64,000 nucleotides of DNA. It comes from Paraburkholderia dilworthii (GTDB lineage: Bacteria > Pseudomonadota > Gammaproteobacteria > Burkholderiales > Burkholderiaceae). Numbering within the stretch: position 1 is the first letter of the stretch; every line of letters starts with the position of its first letter. Positions 8,966-17,808 of the stretch are shown here, in pieces. The stretch lies in contig NZ_AWZT01000011.1 of NCBI RefSeq assembly GCF_000472525.1, positions 1-64,000 on the forward strand. Reading direction: 5' to 3'. The notes under the pieces are model-generated. The model saw only the letters and a list, made by a program, of their open reading frames with translations. It did no database searches and was not told the DNA's origin. Both the position numbers and the translations under genes were made by a program.

Positions 8966-9885
8966 CGGCGACTGTGCACATGGACGCCGGCGCGCAACGT
9001 ACGCAACGCGCGGCGCTGCTGCTCGACACCAAGTGCACGTTGGGCGAAGGCGCGACATGGTGCGCGAGAACGGGCCGCTTCTACTGGACGGATATCGAAG
9101 GCGCCCGTTTGTGGCGCTACGATCCGAGCGACGGCCGCAGCACTTTCTGGCCGATGCCCGAGCGTCTCGCCACGTTTGCGCTGTGCGCCGATGCGCATTA
9201 CCTGTTGCTTGGCCTTGCATCACATCTGGCGTTTTTTGACATTGCGACCGGAGAGACGCGCCGAATCGTCGACGTGGAAGCGGGGTCGAATACGCGTGTG
9301 AACGATGGCCGCTGCGATCGCCAGGGGCGTTTCGTGTTCGGCACGAAAGACGAAGGCTCGCCGTTGCAGGCGATTGGCGGGTTCTATCGGCTCAATCATG
9401 ATTTGTCGCTGGAGCGTTTGCCTTTGCCCGAGCCGGCCATCTCAAACAGTATTGCGTTTAGTCCCGACGGCGCGACGATGTACTACTGCGATTCGCCCAC
9501 GCGTGAGATCCGTGCCTGCGACTATCAAGCGGATGGCGGCATCGCCAACGACAGGCTGTTCACGCGCCTGACCGACGCGACGGGCGAGCCCGACGGCTCG
9601 ACTGTCGATTGCGACGGCGGCTTGTGGAACGCGCAGTGGGGCGGCGCACGCGTCGTGCGTTATGGCGCCGACGGCGTGGAAACGGAGCGCGTTGAAGTGC
9701 CCACGGTGCAGCCAAGCTGCGTCGCATTGGGCGGTGCGCAACTGGGCACGCTGTATATCACGAGTGCGCGTATCGGTCTTGATGCAATGGCGCTTGCCGG
9801 CGATTCACGGGCGGGCGGCGTGTTTATCGCAACGCCTGCGCGGCGCGGTTTACCGGAGCCAGTGTTTCAGGGCGCGCCCACGTAG
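8962..9885 (+). CDS. SMP-30/gluconolactonase-family sugar lactonase
   Basis: About 307 residues, a six-bladed beta-propeller lactonase that opens the aldonolactone made by the preceding dehydrogenase. Family marks are LGEGATW near the start (the metal-binding Glu lies in this stretch), VNDGRCD, and NSIAFSPDG with a following DSPTREI. The start is either GTG 8962, overlapping the upstream TGA, or ATG 8980; the coupling favours GTG 8962. In Azospirillum and Caulobacter oxidative pentose pathways the equivalent lactonase sits beside the dehydrogenase, as here. Confidence 0.87.
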   Translation: MTATVHMDAGAQRTQRAALLLDTKCTLGEGATWCARTGRFYWTDIEGARLWRYDPSDGRSTFWPMPERLATFALCADAHYLLLGLASHLAFFDIATGETRRIVDVEAGSNTRVNDGRCDRQGRFVFGTKDEGSPLQAIGGFYRLNHDLSLERLPLPEPAISNSIAFSPDGATMYYCDSPTREIRACDYQADGGIANDRLFTRLTDATGEPDGSTVDCDGGLWNAQWGGARVVRYGADGVETERVEVPTVQPSCVALGGAQLGTLYITSARIGLDAMALAGDSRAGGVFIATPARRGLPEPVFQGAPT

Positions 9886-10136
9886 CGCAGAATGACGCGG
9901 CCTGGTTTTCGTGGCGGTGACTGGAAGAGCGGGGCTGCGGTGATAGGCCGTGTTTGACGGAAACCCAGCAGAAACCGAGCAGCACCCCGCAGCACCCACC
10001 AACACTCAGCAGCACCCCAGCAATCGGCACAAATTGGCAGCAAGCAGTTCGGACCAGAGGCGACCGGTTCAAAAAAATCGCCCGGCAGCATCCGTCAGCC
10101 ACGACGGCAACGTCTCAGCCTCTCGAAGGAGCAGAT
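9886..10136. other. Gap with short CAGCACCC-type repeats
   Basis: A 251-bp non-coding gap between the lactonase and epimerase genes. From about 9965 to 10030 it contains several imperfect copies of CAGCA/CACCC/CAACAC elements. I see no terminator; an AAGGAG ribosome binding site at 10126-10131 precedes the next gene. Confidence 0.35.
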
Positions 10137-11204
10137 ATGACTGTTGCGAATCTTGTTTCCGCCTCGTCTCAGGCTTCCCAAAGCGCTCAGAGCCGGCGCT
10201 CGCGACTCGCGGCGGCGGCCAATCCGGTGCTGCCGGGGCCTAGCACGTCGGCGGTAGCAGTCGGCGAGACATCGGCTGGCGATGTCGCGTGCGTCACGCT
10301 CGCCAATGCGCATTTGCGTCTGGACGTCGCGCCGACGCTGGGCGGCGGAATCACGCGTTTCGACTGGCGCGACGACGGCGCGCTCACGCCGATTTTCCGG
10401 CGTTGCCGCCATGTCGCCGCCGACACGCAACCGAACGAACTCGCCTGTTATCCGCTGCTGCCGTATTCGAACCGTATCGGCGGCGGGTATTTCAATTTCG
10501 CAGGACGGCGCGTCGACGTCGCACGCAATCGCGCGGACGAACCGTTTCCAATTCACGGCGACGGCTGGCAGTCGGCATGGCAGGTCGCCGATTCAGACCG
10601 CGAGAATGTGCGCCTGACGCTCGATCGCCATGACGGCAAGCCTTACGCGTTCCGCGCGGCGCAGACTTATAAGCTGGATGGCCCGTCGCTCGTCATCACG
10701 CTGGAAATAGAGAACGCGGGCCGCGAGGCTTTGCCTTTTGGGCTTGGCGTGCATCCGTTTTTCGTACGCGACGCCGACACTGAGCTCTCGGCTGCGGCGG
10801 GCGGTTTGTGGCTCGCCGGCGACGACTGGCTGCCGGTACGTCACGTGCAGGCGCCGCCCGCGTGGCAGTTCGGCGTCGCATATCCGCTGCCGGAGACCAT
10901 CGTCAATCACGCGTTCACCGGGTGGAGCGGGCAGGCGGCCGTGGTGTGGCCCAAGCGCCGGCTGTCGCTGAACATCGCCGCCGACACCGATTACTACGTG
11001 CTCTACACGCCGCCTGGCGAGGAGTTCTTCTGTTTCGAACCCGTCGATCATCCGATCAACGCGATGAATCTGGCCGGCGGCGCGTGCGAGAACGGCATGA
11101 CGTTGCTTGGACGCGGCGAGCGGCTCACGAGGACCTTCCGCTTCACGGTCGAACGTACCGGTCTGCGCTCGATGCCGGGCGCGCGGGGATCGCGGCGGCA
11201 GTAG
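10137..11204 (+). CDS. galM: Aldose 1-epimerase (galactose mutarotase)
   Basis: A 355-residue GalM-superfamily protein that interconverts alpha and beta anomers of aldoses. The sugar-binding arginine/glycine block is YSNRIGGG, the conserved histidines are in PIHGDGW and GVHPFF, and the late acidic residue lies in EPVDHPINA, all in family order. The Ala/Ser-rich first 40 residues are outside the fold. ATG 10137 follows CGAAGGAGCAG and is preferred over an in-frame ATG at 9954. As the last gene of the block it would supply the beta-anomer to the dehydrogenase. Confidence 0.88.
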   Translation: MTVANLVSASSQASQSAQSRRSRLAAAANPVLPGPSTSAVAVGETSAGDVACVTLANAHLRLDVAPTLGGGITRFDWRDDGALTPIFRRCRHVAADTQPNELACYPLLPYSNRIGGGYFNFAGRRVDVARNRADEPFPIHGDGWQSAWQVADSDRENVRLTLDRHDGKPYAFRAAQTYKLDGPSLVITLEIENAGREALPFGLGVHPFFVRDADTELSAAAGGLWLAGDDWLPVRHVQAPPAWQFGVAYPLPETIVNHAFTGWSGQAAVVWPKRRLSLNIAADTDYYVLYTPPGEEFFCFEPVDHPINAMNLAGGACENGMTLLGRGERLTRTFRFTVERTGLRSMPGARGSRRQ

Positions 11205-11467
11205 AGGCGGCGGCGGCCCGGCGTGAGCCCGACGGTTTGGCCGTGGGCTCGCGGCGACGTGGCGGTTGATTGGCAGGGGTTGGCAGGGGCTGGCAATGAC
11301 GTGAGGGTAATCGGCGGTAACGGCGGTAACGGCGGTAACCAGGCAAGGGCAGCAATGCCAACAACCGCAACAACGGGCGGTAACGGCGGCAACCCCCAAC
11401 GCCCACCCACGCGGCACAGGTAAAATACGCGCCTCTTCCGATTACCGGCTCGCCGCGAGGACCCATC
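11205..11467. repeat. Gap before pyrF with short direct repeats
   Basis: Non-coding gap with two kinds of short direct repeat: TGGCAGGGGY twice in tandem (11271-11290), and GGCGGTAAC three times in tandem (11313-11339), with two more related copies near 11374-11392. Simple slippage is the most likely origin; promoter elements for pyrF should lie between about 11400 and 11450 (AAAATA at 11422). Confidence 0.55.
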
Positions 11468-12283
11468 ATGTCCAACTTCATCCAGACACTCAACGACGCC
11501 TGGCAGCGCACGAACTCGCTGCTGTGCGTCGGCCTCGATCCCGAGCCCAGCAAGTTTCCGGGCGCGCTCGCCGGCCGCGCCGACGCCATCTTCGACTTCT
11601 GCCGCGAGATCGTCGACGCGACCGCGCCGTACGCGTCGTCGTTCAAGCCGCAAATCGCCTACTTCGCGGCGCATCGCGCGGAAGACCAGCTAGAGCAGTT
11701 GATCGCGCACATTCATGCGCATCATCCGGGCTTGCCGGTGATTCTTGACGCAAAGCGCGGCGACATCGGCAGCACCGCCGAGCAATACGCACGCGAGGCG
11801 TTCGAACGCTACCAGGCGGACGCGGTGACGGTGAATCCCTACATGGGCTTCGATTCAATTGAGCCGTATTTGCAGCACGAGGGCAAAGGCGTGATCGTGC
11901 TGTGCCGTACGTCCAACGCGGGCGGCTCCGATCTGCAATTCCTGGAAACGGGTGTGCGTCCGCTGTATCAGGTCGTCGCGCAACTGGCGGCGGACAAGTG
12001 GAATGCGAGCGGCCAGCTGGGACTCGTGGTCGGCGCGACGTTCCCGAAGGAAATCGAGGTGGTGCGCGCGATCGTCGGCGATATGCCGCTGCTGATCCCG
12101 GGCATCGGCGCCCAGGGGGGCGACGTGCAGGCAACCGTCAGCGCGGGCCGCACCGCAAACGGCACGGGCATGCTGATCAACTCGTCGCGCGCGATCATCT
12201 ATGCAGGAAAGGGCGAGGATTTCGCTCAGGCAGCGGCGAAGGCCGCAATGGAAACGCGCGACCGGATCAACGCATTCCGTTGA
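11468..12283 (+). CDS. pyrF: Orotidine 5'-phosphate decarboxylase
   Basis: Decarboxylates OMP to UMP, the last step of de novo pyrimidine synthesis. At 271 residues it is of the longer type-2 bacterial PyrF group. The catalytic set is in [17 protein letters not shown] (D94, K96, D99). The following NPYMGFDS and GMLINSSR blocks form the phosphate-binding part of the TIM barrel. It is a single gene with no pyrimidine neighbour, converging on the cupin gene; pyrC is far away at 54298. Confidence 0.96.
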   Translation: MSNFIQTLNDAWQRTNSLLCVGLDPEPSKFPGALAGRADAIFDFCREIVDATAPYASSFKPQIAYFAAHRAEDQLEQLIAHIHAHHPGLPVILDAKRGDIGSTAEQYAREAFERYQADAVTVNPYMGFDSIEPYLQHEGKGVIVLCRTSNAGGSDLQFLETGVRPLYQVVAQLAADKWNASGQLGLVVGATFPKEIEVVRAIVGDMPLLIPGIGAQGGDVQATVSAGRTANGTGMLINSSRAIIYAGKGEDFAQAAAKAAMETRDRINAFR

Positions 12284-12330
12284 TCGCAAAGTAGCCGCTG
12301 GCCATCACGGTCGGCGGCGGCCGTAGCCGC

Positions 12331-12849
12331 TCAGGCCGCAGCCGTTGGCCCGAGCCGCTCGATGAACGCGGCATGCTGCGGATGCAACGCCTTTAATGCG
12401 TCCACATCCGCAAGCTCGAATTCACTGAACTCGAAACCGGGCGCGACCGTGCAGCCCGCGAGCGCGAACGTCGCCGGATCGGCACATTCGGCGGCGAACC
12501 ACAAACCGGCCGGCACCACAGCCTGGAATACGGTATCGGAATGAGTCAACGCATTGCCGAGCCGATGCGTGACGAGCGCGCCGGACGCGTCCAGCACGTG
12601 AACATTCAACGGTTCGCCTGCATAGAAATGCCAGACCTCGTCGGACTTGATCCGATGCCACGCCGAATGCGCGCCGTCGCACAGCAAGTAGTAGATCGCG
12701 GTCGACGCCGAACGAGCTTGCGCCGAGCCGCCCACGCGACTCACGCACTCCACCGACCGATAGGTCTCGCTAAAGAATCCGCCTTCCGGATGCGGCTTCA
12801 AATGAAAGCGGCGGATCAACTCGTCTTTGGCTGCATGCGAATCCAGCAT
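12331..12849 (-). CDS. Cupin-like protein (DUF985 family)
   Basis: A 172-residue protein of the cupin_5/DUF985 family. Marks are HLKPHPEGGFFSETYRS near the N-terminus, SAWHRIKSDEVWHFYAGEPL as the central cupin strand pair, and TLAGCTVAPGFEFSEFEL near the end. No enzymatic role is established for most members; some relatives are called sugar epimerases, but I would not assign that here. The start at 12849 is chosen because GGAGGGAG precedes it and the conserved region starts soon after; upstream in-frame codons to 12975 are not conserved-looking. It shares direction with pncC. Confidence 0.85.
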   Translation of the reverse strand: MLDSHAAKDELIRRFHLKPHPEGGFFSETYRSVECVSRVGGSAQARSASTAIYYLLCDGAHSAWHRIKSDEVWHFYAGEPLNVHVLDASGALVTHRLGNALTHSDTVFQAVVPAGLWFAAECADPATFALAGCTVAPGFEFSEFELADVDALKALHPQHAAFIERLGPTAAA

Positions 12850-12871
12850 CCGTTTCTCCCTCCGGCGAGCC

Positions 12872-13372
12872 TCAATGTTCGCGTTCGTCGAGCAAGGCAA
12901 GTACGCCGCGCAGCGCGTGCACCGCGGCCTGCACGCGGATCTGCTCCCGGTCGCCCTTGAAAATCTTCGTTTCAACCGATGTATGCAGCCGGTTGCTCCA
13001 GGCGAACGACACCATGCCGACCGGCTTAGTCTCGGTGCCGCCGCCCGGACCCGCGACGCCCGTGATCGACAGCGAGACTTGCGCGCGGCTGTTGCGCAGC
13101 GCGCCTTCCGCCATTGCGCGCGCCACCTGTTCGCTGACCGCGCCGTGCTTTTCGATCATGTCAGCGGGCACGCCGATCATTTCGCTCTTCGCCTGATTCG
13201 AATAGGTGACGAAGCCGCGCTCGAACCAGCCGCTGCTGCCGGAGATGTCGGTGATGGCGGTCGCGACCATGCCGCCCGTGCAAGATTCGGCCGTAACGAG
13301 CATCAGGCGCTCGTCGCGCAGGCGGTTGCTCACGCGGATCGCGAGTTGGTGAACGACGGAATCGGTAGGCAT
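12872..13372 (-). CDS. pncC: Nicotinamide-nucleotide amidase (CinA C-terminal family)
   Basis: A 166-residue stand-alone CinA-C domain that converts NMN to nicotinate mononucleotide in pyridine-nucleotide recycling. The nucleophile motif ESCTGG is at 29-34 (Ser30), and the second conserved loop is GVAGPGGGTETKPVG. It has no N-terminal molybdopterin-like domain, so it is PncC type rather than full CinA. The chosen start is the first Met of MPTDSVVHQ; upstream in-frame codons are not conserved-looking. It lies 28 bp downstream of pgpA in the same direction, in the order thiL-pgpA-pncC common in Burkholderiales. Confidence 0.92.
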   Translation of the reverse strand: MPTDSVVHQLAIRVSNRLRDERLMLVTAESCTGGMVATAITDISGSSGWFERGFVTYSNQAKSEMIGVPADMIEKHGAVSEQVARAMAEGALRNSRAQVSLSITGVAGPGGGTETKPVGMVSFAWSNRLHTSVETKIFKGDREQIRVQAAVHALRGVLALLDEREH

Positions 13373-13400
13373 GGCGTCAATCCGGAACGGGGCGCGGCGG

Positions 13401-13958
13401 TTAAACGGACATGCGCCAGAGCGCAATCACGAGCAAGGTGAAAAACGCGGCAACGAGGTCATCGAACATGATGCCAAAACCGCCCTTCAGCCGGCGATCG
13501 AAATAGCTGATGGGCGGCGGCTTCACCATGTCGAAGAAGCGGAACACCACGAACGCCCAGAACTGGCCCGTCAGCGTGACCGGCGTGACCATCAGCAGCA
13601 CGAGCCAAAACGCGACGATTTCGTCCCATACGACCGGCGACGGGTCGTCGGTGCCGAGCTTCTTCGCGGTGAACCCGCAAATCGCAATGCCGCCGACAAA
13701 ACCGACCCCAATCAGCACACCCCACTCGACCACGGTTAGATAGCGGCTGAACACGGCGAACGAGGCCCATGCGAACAGCGTGCCGATCGTGCCCGGCGCG
13801 ATAGGGGACAAGCCGCTGCCGAAACCGAGCGACAGAATATGCAGCGGATGCGAAAGCATGAAACGGGCGGTGGCGCGGCGCGGCTGAGGGCGCTGCGGCT
13901 TGGGCGGCTGGCTGCCGACGAGATTATCGGCGGGCGTGAGCGGGCGATCAGTCTGCAT
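13401..13958 (-). CDS. pgpA: Phosphatidylglycerophosphatase A
   Basis: A 185-residue inner-membrane phosphatase converting phosphatidylglycerol phosphate to phosphatidylglycerol. Family motifs are GFGSGLSPIAPGTIGTL (residues 45-61), DDPSPVVWDEIVAFW with catalytic acidic residues, and DRRLKGGFGIMFDD before the last helix. About 35 N-terminal residues, rich in Pro/Gln/Arg, precede the conserved region. Its ATG lies 11 bp inside the end of thiL, so the two are translationally coupled, a known betaproteobacterial arrangement. Confidence 0.94.
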   Translation of the reverse strand: MQTDRPLTPADNLVGSQPPKPQRPQPRRATARFMLSHPLHILSLGFGSGLSPIAPGTIGTLFAWASFAVFSRYLTVVEWGVLIGVGFVGGIAICGFTAKKLGTDDPSPVVWDEIVAFWLVLLMVTPVTLTGQFWAFVVFRFFDMVKPPPISYFDRRLKGGFGIMFDDLVAAFFTLLVIALWRMSV

Positions 13959-14946
13959 GAAAATGGTCGAAGCCTTGCAACGTCAGAGTGAGCGGCGCGC
14001 CGGCGGCATCGCGCCAGTCGATAGCCGGGCGGTCGCGCGCCGCTTGAAGAGCGCTTATTGTACCGATGCGCGTGACCGGCACCTCCGCCTCGTGGCCGGC
14101 GGCTTGAACGGCGTCGCGCGCAGCCGGCGGCGCGGTGAAGCACAGTTCGTAATCGTCGCCGCCCGCGAGCGTGCAACGCCGCTGCGTATCGAGCGGCAGT
14201 TTGCGCAGCGCGGCCGAACGCGGCACAGCGTCGGCGTCGACGGTGGCCCGCATAGTCGAGCGATCGAGGATGTGCTTCAGGTCGCCGGCGAGTCCATCCG
14301 ATACATCCAGTGCCGCATGGGCGACGCCGCGCAGCGCCAAGCCGAGCACGATTCGCGGCTCCGGGCGCTCGAGTGCGCGACGAAACTGCGCGGCGTCGCC
14401 AGCATCGACCGTCCATTCGCCGCGCTGGATTCCGAGCCCGGCGCGTGCGTCGCCGAGCGTGCCGGACACCCAGATGTCGTCGCCCGCCTGTGCGGCGTCG
14501 CGGCGCAGCGCGGCTTGCGGCGGCACGCTGCCGAACACGGTGATGCACAGATTCAACGGGCCGCCCGTCGTGTCTCCGCCGATCAGCGCGCAACCATGCC
14601 GTTCCGCGAGCGCGAAGAGCCCTTCGCTGAACGCGGCAAGCCACGCTTCGTCGGCTTTGGGCAAGGAGAACGCGAGCGTGAACGCCTGCGGTTGCGCTCC
14701 CATCGCGGCGAGGTCCGACAGATTGACGGCGAGCGCTTTATGGCCGAGCGCTTCGGGATCGATATCTGCAAAAAAATGGCGGCCTTCCACCAGCATGTCC
14801 GTCGAAATCGCCAGCATTTCGCCGACGCGCGGCGCGAGCAGCGCGCAGTCGTCGCCGATGCCGAGCGAGCCGCGCTCGACGGCCGACGACTGGTCTGCCG
14901 CGCGGCGAACAAAGAAACGTTCGATCAGCGAAAACTCTGAGAGCAT
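13948..14946 (-). CDS. thiL: Thiamine-monophosphate kinase
   Basis: Phosphorylates thiamine monophosphate to the active cofactor thiamine diphosphate. At 332 residues it has the AIRS/PurM-like fold. Marks are LGIGDDCALL near residue 30 (metal/ATP), STDMLVEGRHF, GGDTTGG and DVSDGLAGDL, in family order. It is the first gene of the thiL-pgpA-pncC-cupin unit, divergent from maeB with only about 100 bp between the two starts. No TPP riboswitch is visible before it. Confidence 0.95.
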   Translation of the reverse strand: MLSEFSLIERFFVRRAADQSSAVERGSLGIGDDCALLAPRVGEMLAISTDMLVEGRHFFADIDPEALGHKALAVNLSDLAAMGAQPQAFTLAFSLPKADEAWLAAFSEGLFALAERHGCALIGGDTTGGPLNLCITVFGSVPPQAALRRDAAQAGDDIWVSGTLGDARAGLGIQRGEWTVDAGDAAQFRRALERPEPRIVLGLALRGVAHAALDVSDGLAGDLKHILDRSTMRATVDADAVPRSAALRKLPLDTQRRCTLAGGDDYELCFTAPPAARDAVQAAGHEAEVPVTRIGTISALQAARDRPAIDWRDAAGAPLTLTLQGFDHFHAD

Positions 14947-15087
14947 TGTGAGGAAAAGTGAAGGGACGACTGCCTTTCGCTACGTTTCAGTCTCGGCAGT
15001 TGTACCTGTATTGAAGGAATCGGGCCGGCAATTGGGGCTACAATGCCGTCGAACATCTATTCTAATCCGCACTTCGAAGCCCGCCTT

Positions 15088-17382
15088 ATGTCGACTCCCG
15101 TCAATAGCAAACTCCGCGAAGCCGCCCTCGATTACCACGAATTCCCGACCCCCGGGAAGATCGCGATCGCCCCCACCAAGCAGATGATCAACCAGCGCGA
15201 CCTCGCGCTGGCGTACTCGCCGGGTGTTGCGTTCGCGTGTGAAGAGATCGTCGAGAACCCGCTGAATGCCGCGCGCTTCACGGCGCGCAGCAACCTGGTC
15301 GGCGTCGTGACGAACGGCACTGCGGTGCTCGGTCTCGGCAACATCGGGCCGCTTGCGTCGAAGCCGGTCATGGAAGGCAAGGCCGTGCTGTTCAAGAAGT
15401 TCGCCGGCATCGACGTGTTCGATATCGAGCTGAACGAGTCCGATCCGCACAAGCTGGTCGACGTGATCGCGGCGCTGGAGCCGACCTTCGGCGGGATCAA
15501 CCTCGAGGACATCAAGGCGCCGGACTGCTTTATCGTCGAGCGCGAATGCCGCAAGCGCATGAAGATTCCGGTCTTCCACGACGACCAGCACGGCACGGCG
15601 ATCGTCGTCGCGGCGGCGATCACCAACGGTTTGAAGGTCGTCGGCAAAGACATCAAGGAAGTCAAGCTGGTTTCCTCGGGTGCGGGCGCGGCGGCGCTGG
15701 CCTGTCTGGACCTGCTGGTCGATATCGGGTTGCCGCTCGAAAACATCACCGTGACCGATCTGGCCGGCGTGGTCTACAAGGGCCGCGTCGAACTGATGGA
15801 CCCGGACAAGGAGCGCTTCGCGCGTGAGACCGAGGCGCGCACGCTCGCCGAGGCGATCGGCGGCGCTGACGTTTTCCTCGGTCTGTCGGCAGGCGGCGTG
15901 CTCAAGCAGGACATGGTCAAGCAGATGGCGGAAAAGCCGCTGATTCTGGCGCTGGCGAACCCGACGCCGGAAATCCTGCCGGAACTGGCGCTGGAAGTGC
16001 GTCCGGACGCCGTGCTGTGCACGGGCCGCACCGACTATCCGAACCAGGTGAACAACGTGCTGGTCTTCCCGTTCCTGTTCCGCGGCGCACTGGACGCGGG
16101 CGCGACCACTGTTACGCGGGAAATGGAAATCGCGGCGGTCAATGCGATCGCGGAACTGGCGCGCCAGGAGCAGAGCGACATCGTCGCGACGGCTTACGGC
16201 ATTCAGGACCTTTCGTTCGGTCCGGAATACCTGATCCCGAAACCGTTCGACCCGCGTCTGATCGTCAAGGTCGCGCCGGCGGTGGCAAAGGCCGCGATGG
16301 ATTCGGGCGTCGCCGAGCGTCCGATCGAAGACATGGACGCGTACGAACAGCATTTGCAGCAGTTCGTGTACCACAGCGGCACGACGATGAAGCCGATTTT
16401 CCAGCTCGCGCGCAGTGTCGAGCCGGAGAAGAAGCGCATCGTGTTCGCCGAGGGCGAAGAAGAGCGCGTGCTGCGGGCGATGCAGATCATCGTCGACGAA
16501 AAGCTGGCTAAGCCGATCCTGATTGGCCGTCCGGCCGTGATCGAGCAGCGTATTGCGCGCTATGGCCTGCGTCTCGTCGCGGGTCAGGACTATACCGTTG
16601 TAAACACCGACCACGACGAGCGCTATCGCGACTTCTGGCAGGAATATCACAAGATGATGTCCCGCAAGGGCATCACCGCTCAGATGGCGAAGCTCGAAAT
16701 GCGCCGCCGCACCACGCTGATCGGCGCGATGCTGGTCAAAAAGGGCGAGGCGGACGGCATGATCTGCGGCACGATCAGCACGACGCACCGCCACTTGCAC
16801 TTCATCGATCAGGTGATCGGCAAGCGCGAAGGCTGCGCCGTCTACGCCGCGATGAACGCGCTGGTGCTGCCCAATCGCCAGATTTTCCTAGTCGATACGC
16901 ACGTGAACGTCGATCCGACGCCGGAGCAACTGGCCGAAATCACCATCATGGCCGCCGAGGAAGTGCGCCGTTTCGGTATCGAGCCGAAAGTCGCGCTGGT
17001 TTCGCATTCGAATTTCGGGTCGAGCAACGCGCCGACCGCGCAGAAAATGCGCGACACGCTGGAGATTCTGCGCGAACGCGCGCCCGAATTGCAGGTGGAC
17101 GGCGAAATGCATGGCGACGTTGCGCTCGACGCCAATCTGCGCCGTGAAGTGCTGCCCGACTCGACGCTCGAAGGCGACGCGAACCTGCTCGTGCTGCCGA
17201 ACATCGACGCGGCGAACATCTCGTACAACCTGCTGAAAACGGCGGCGGGCAACAACATCGCCATCGGACCGATGCTGCTGGGCGCGGCTCAGCCGGTGCA
17301 TGTGCTGACGGCGTCGGCGACGGTTCGACGCATCGTCAACATGACTGCACTGCTGGTTGCGGACGTGATCGCGGCCCGCTGA
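15088..17382 (+). CDS. maeB: NADP-dependent malic enzyme with phosphotransacetylase-like domain
   Basis: A 764-residue hybrid malic enzyme converting malate to pyruvate and CO2 with reduction of NADP. The N-terminal malic enzyme half (about 1-430) shows SPGVAFACEEI, TNGTAVLGLGNIGPLASKPV and FHDDQHGTA. The C-terminal half (about 430-764) is a PTA-like domain known to be regulatory and not catalytic in this family. ATG 15088 (MSTPVNSKL) gives the family length; ATG 15043 is an in-frame alternative adding 15 residues. Neither start has a strong ribosome binding site. Confidence 0.95.
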   Translation: MSTPVNSKLREAALDYHEFPTPGKIAIAPTKQMINQRDLALAYSPGVAFACEEIVENPLNAARFTARSNLVGVVTNGTAVLGLGNIGPLASKPVMEGKAVLFKKFAGIDVFDIELNESDPHKLVDVIAALEPTFGGINLEDIKAPDCFIVERECRKRMKIPVFHDDQHGTAIVVAAAITNGLKVVGKDIKEVKLVSSGAGAAALACLDLLVDIGLPLENITVTDLAGVVYKGRVELMDPDKERFARETEARTLAEAIGGADVFLGLSAGGVLKQDMVKQMAEKPLILALANPTPEILPELALEVRPDAVLCTGRTDYPNQVNNVLVFPFLFRGALDAGATTVTREMEIAAVNAIAELARQEQSDIVATAYGIQDLSFGPEYLIPKPFDPRLIVKVAPAVAKAAMDSGVAERPIEDMDAYEQHLQQFVYHSGTTMKPIFQLARSVEPEKKRIVFAEGEEERVLRAMQIIVDEKLAKPILIGRPAVIEQRIARYGLRLVAGQDYTVVNTDHDERYRDFWQEYHKMMSRKGITAQMAKLEMRRRTTLIGAMLVKKGEADGMICGTISTTHRHLHFIDQVIGKREGCAVYAAMNALVLPNRQIFLVDTHVNVDPTPEQLAEITIMAAEEVRRFGIEPKVALVSHSNFGSSNAPTAQKMRDTLEILRERAPELQVDGEMHGDVALDANLRREVLPDSTLEGDANLLVLPNIDAANISYNLLKTAAGNNIAIGPMLLGAAQPVHVLTASATVRRIVNMTALLVADVIAAR

Positions 17383-17471
17383 TCGGGCCCGCGCCCGGTT
17401 GCTCACGGCAGCGGGGCGCAATTCGCGGAAAACCACGACGGCCACTTGTGCCGGCCGGCCTCGTCCGATGA

Positions 17472-17503
17472 AAAAGAAGGCGTGCCCGCAACGGGCACGC
17501 CTT
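17472..17503 (-). terminator. Intrinsic terminator, best oriented for the minus strand
   Basis: Perfect 12-bp stem (17477-17488 with 17492-17503) and a 3-nt loop. Read on the minus strand it is followed by CTTTTT (complement of 17471-17476); on the plus strand it is followed by AGGGCGA, with no T-run. It could still form the 3' end hairpin of maeB mRNA. Confidence 0.7.
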
Positions 17504-17634
17504 AGGGCGAACAGGGGATAGCCGCCCCAAAATGGCAAACAACCAGGCTTCCATTGCAAGAACTCAGCGCCCCGGATTTCCGGGTAATAAGGCCCGAGTC
17601 GCTGCTTTCTTTGCTTGCTTGAGCTCATGTTAGC
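17472..17634 (-). ncRNA. Candidate structured small RNA, antisense to the maeB-RNase gap
   Basis: On the minus strand, a promoter-like pair (TTGACG, complement of 17664-17669; TATCCC, complement of 17641-17646; 17-bp spacer) is followed by about 160 nt that fold well. A three-step helix is formed by 17556-17560 with 17614-17618, 17565-17569 with 17600-17604, and the inner CCCGGA/TCCGGG hairpin 17571-17584. Then comes a G/C helix (17505-17509 with 17523-17527) and a perfect 12-bp terminator stem followed by a T-run on that strand. The -10 is weak. No ribosome binding site precedes the short frame inside it. I do not recognise the family; it lacks the 6S marks I know. Confidence 0.4.
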
Positions 17635-17808
17635 GTGACCGGGATAAATTTTGTGTCAAAAGTCGTCAAAGCGCGGCTGGTGGGGCTTTCGCATCCAATC
17701 GGGCGTTTTTGCAGGCCCGGCGAACGTTGATTCTGGGGACCATTAGCGATACCCTTACGACTTTCATGGTCGTCAAACTCGTGATCTAACAGCCGGGAAT
17801 CTTGGTAA

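Noticed and set aside
14947..15087. TPP riboswitch upstream of thiL
   Set aside because: The conserved CTGAGA and ACCTGA-type cores are absent on either strand.
17336..17554. A 72-codon frame on the minus strand after maeB (MEAWLFAILGRL...)
   Set aside because: It has no ribosome binding site and runs through a strong minus-strand terminator after about 27 codons, so a transcript would end without a stop codon. The region is better explained as structured RNA.
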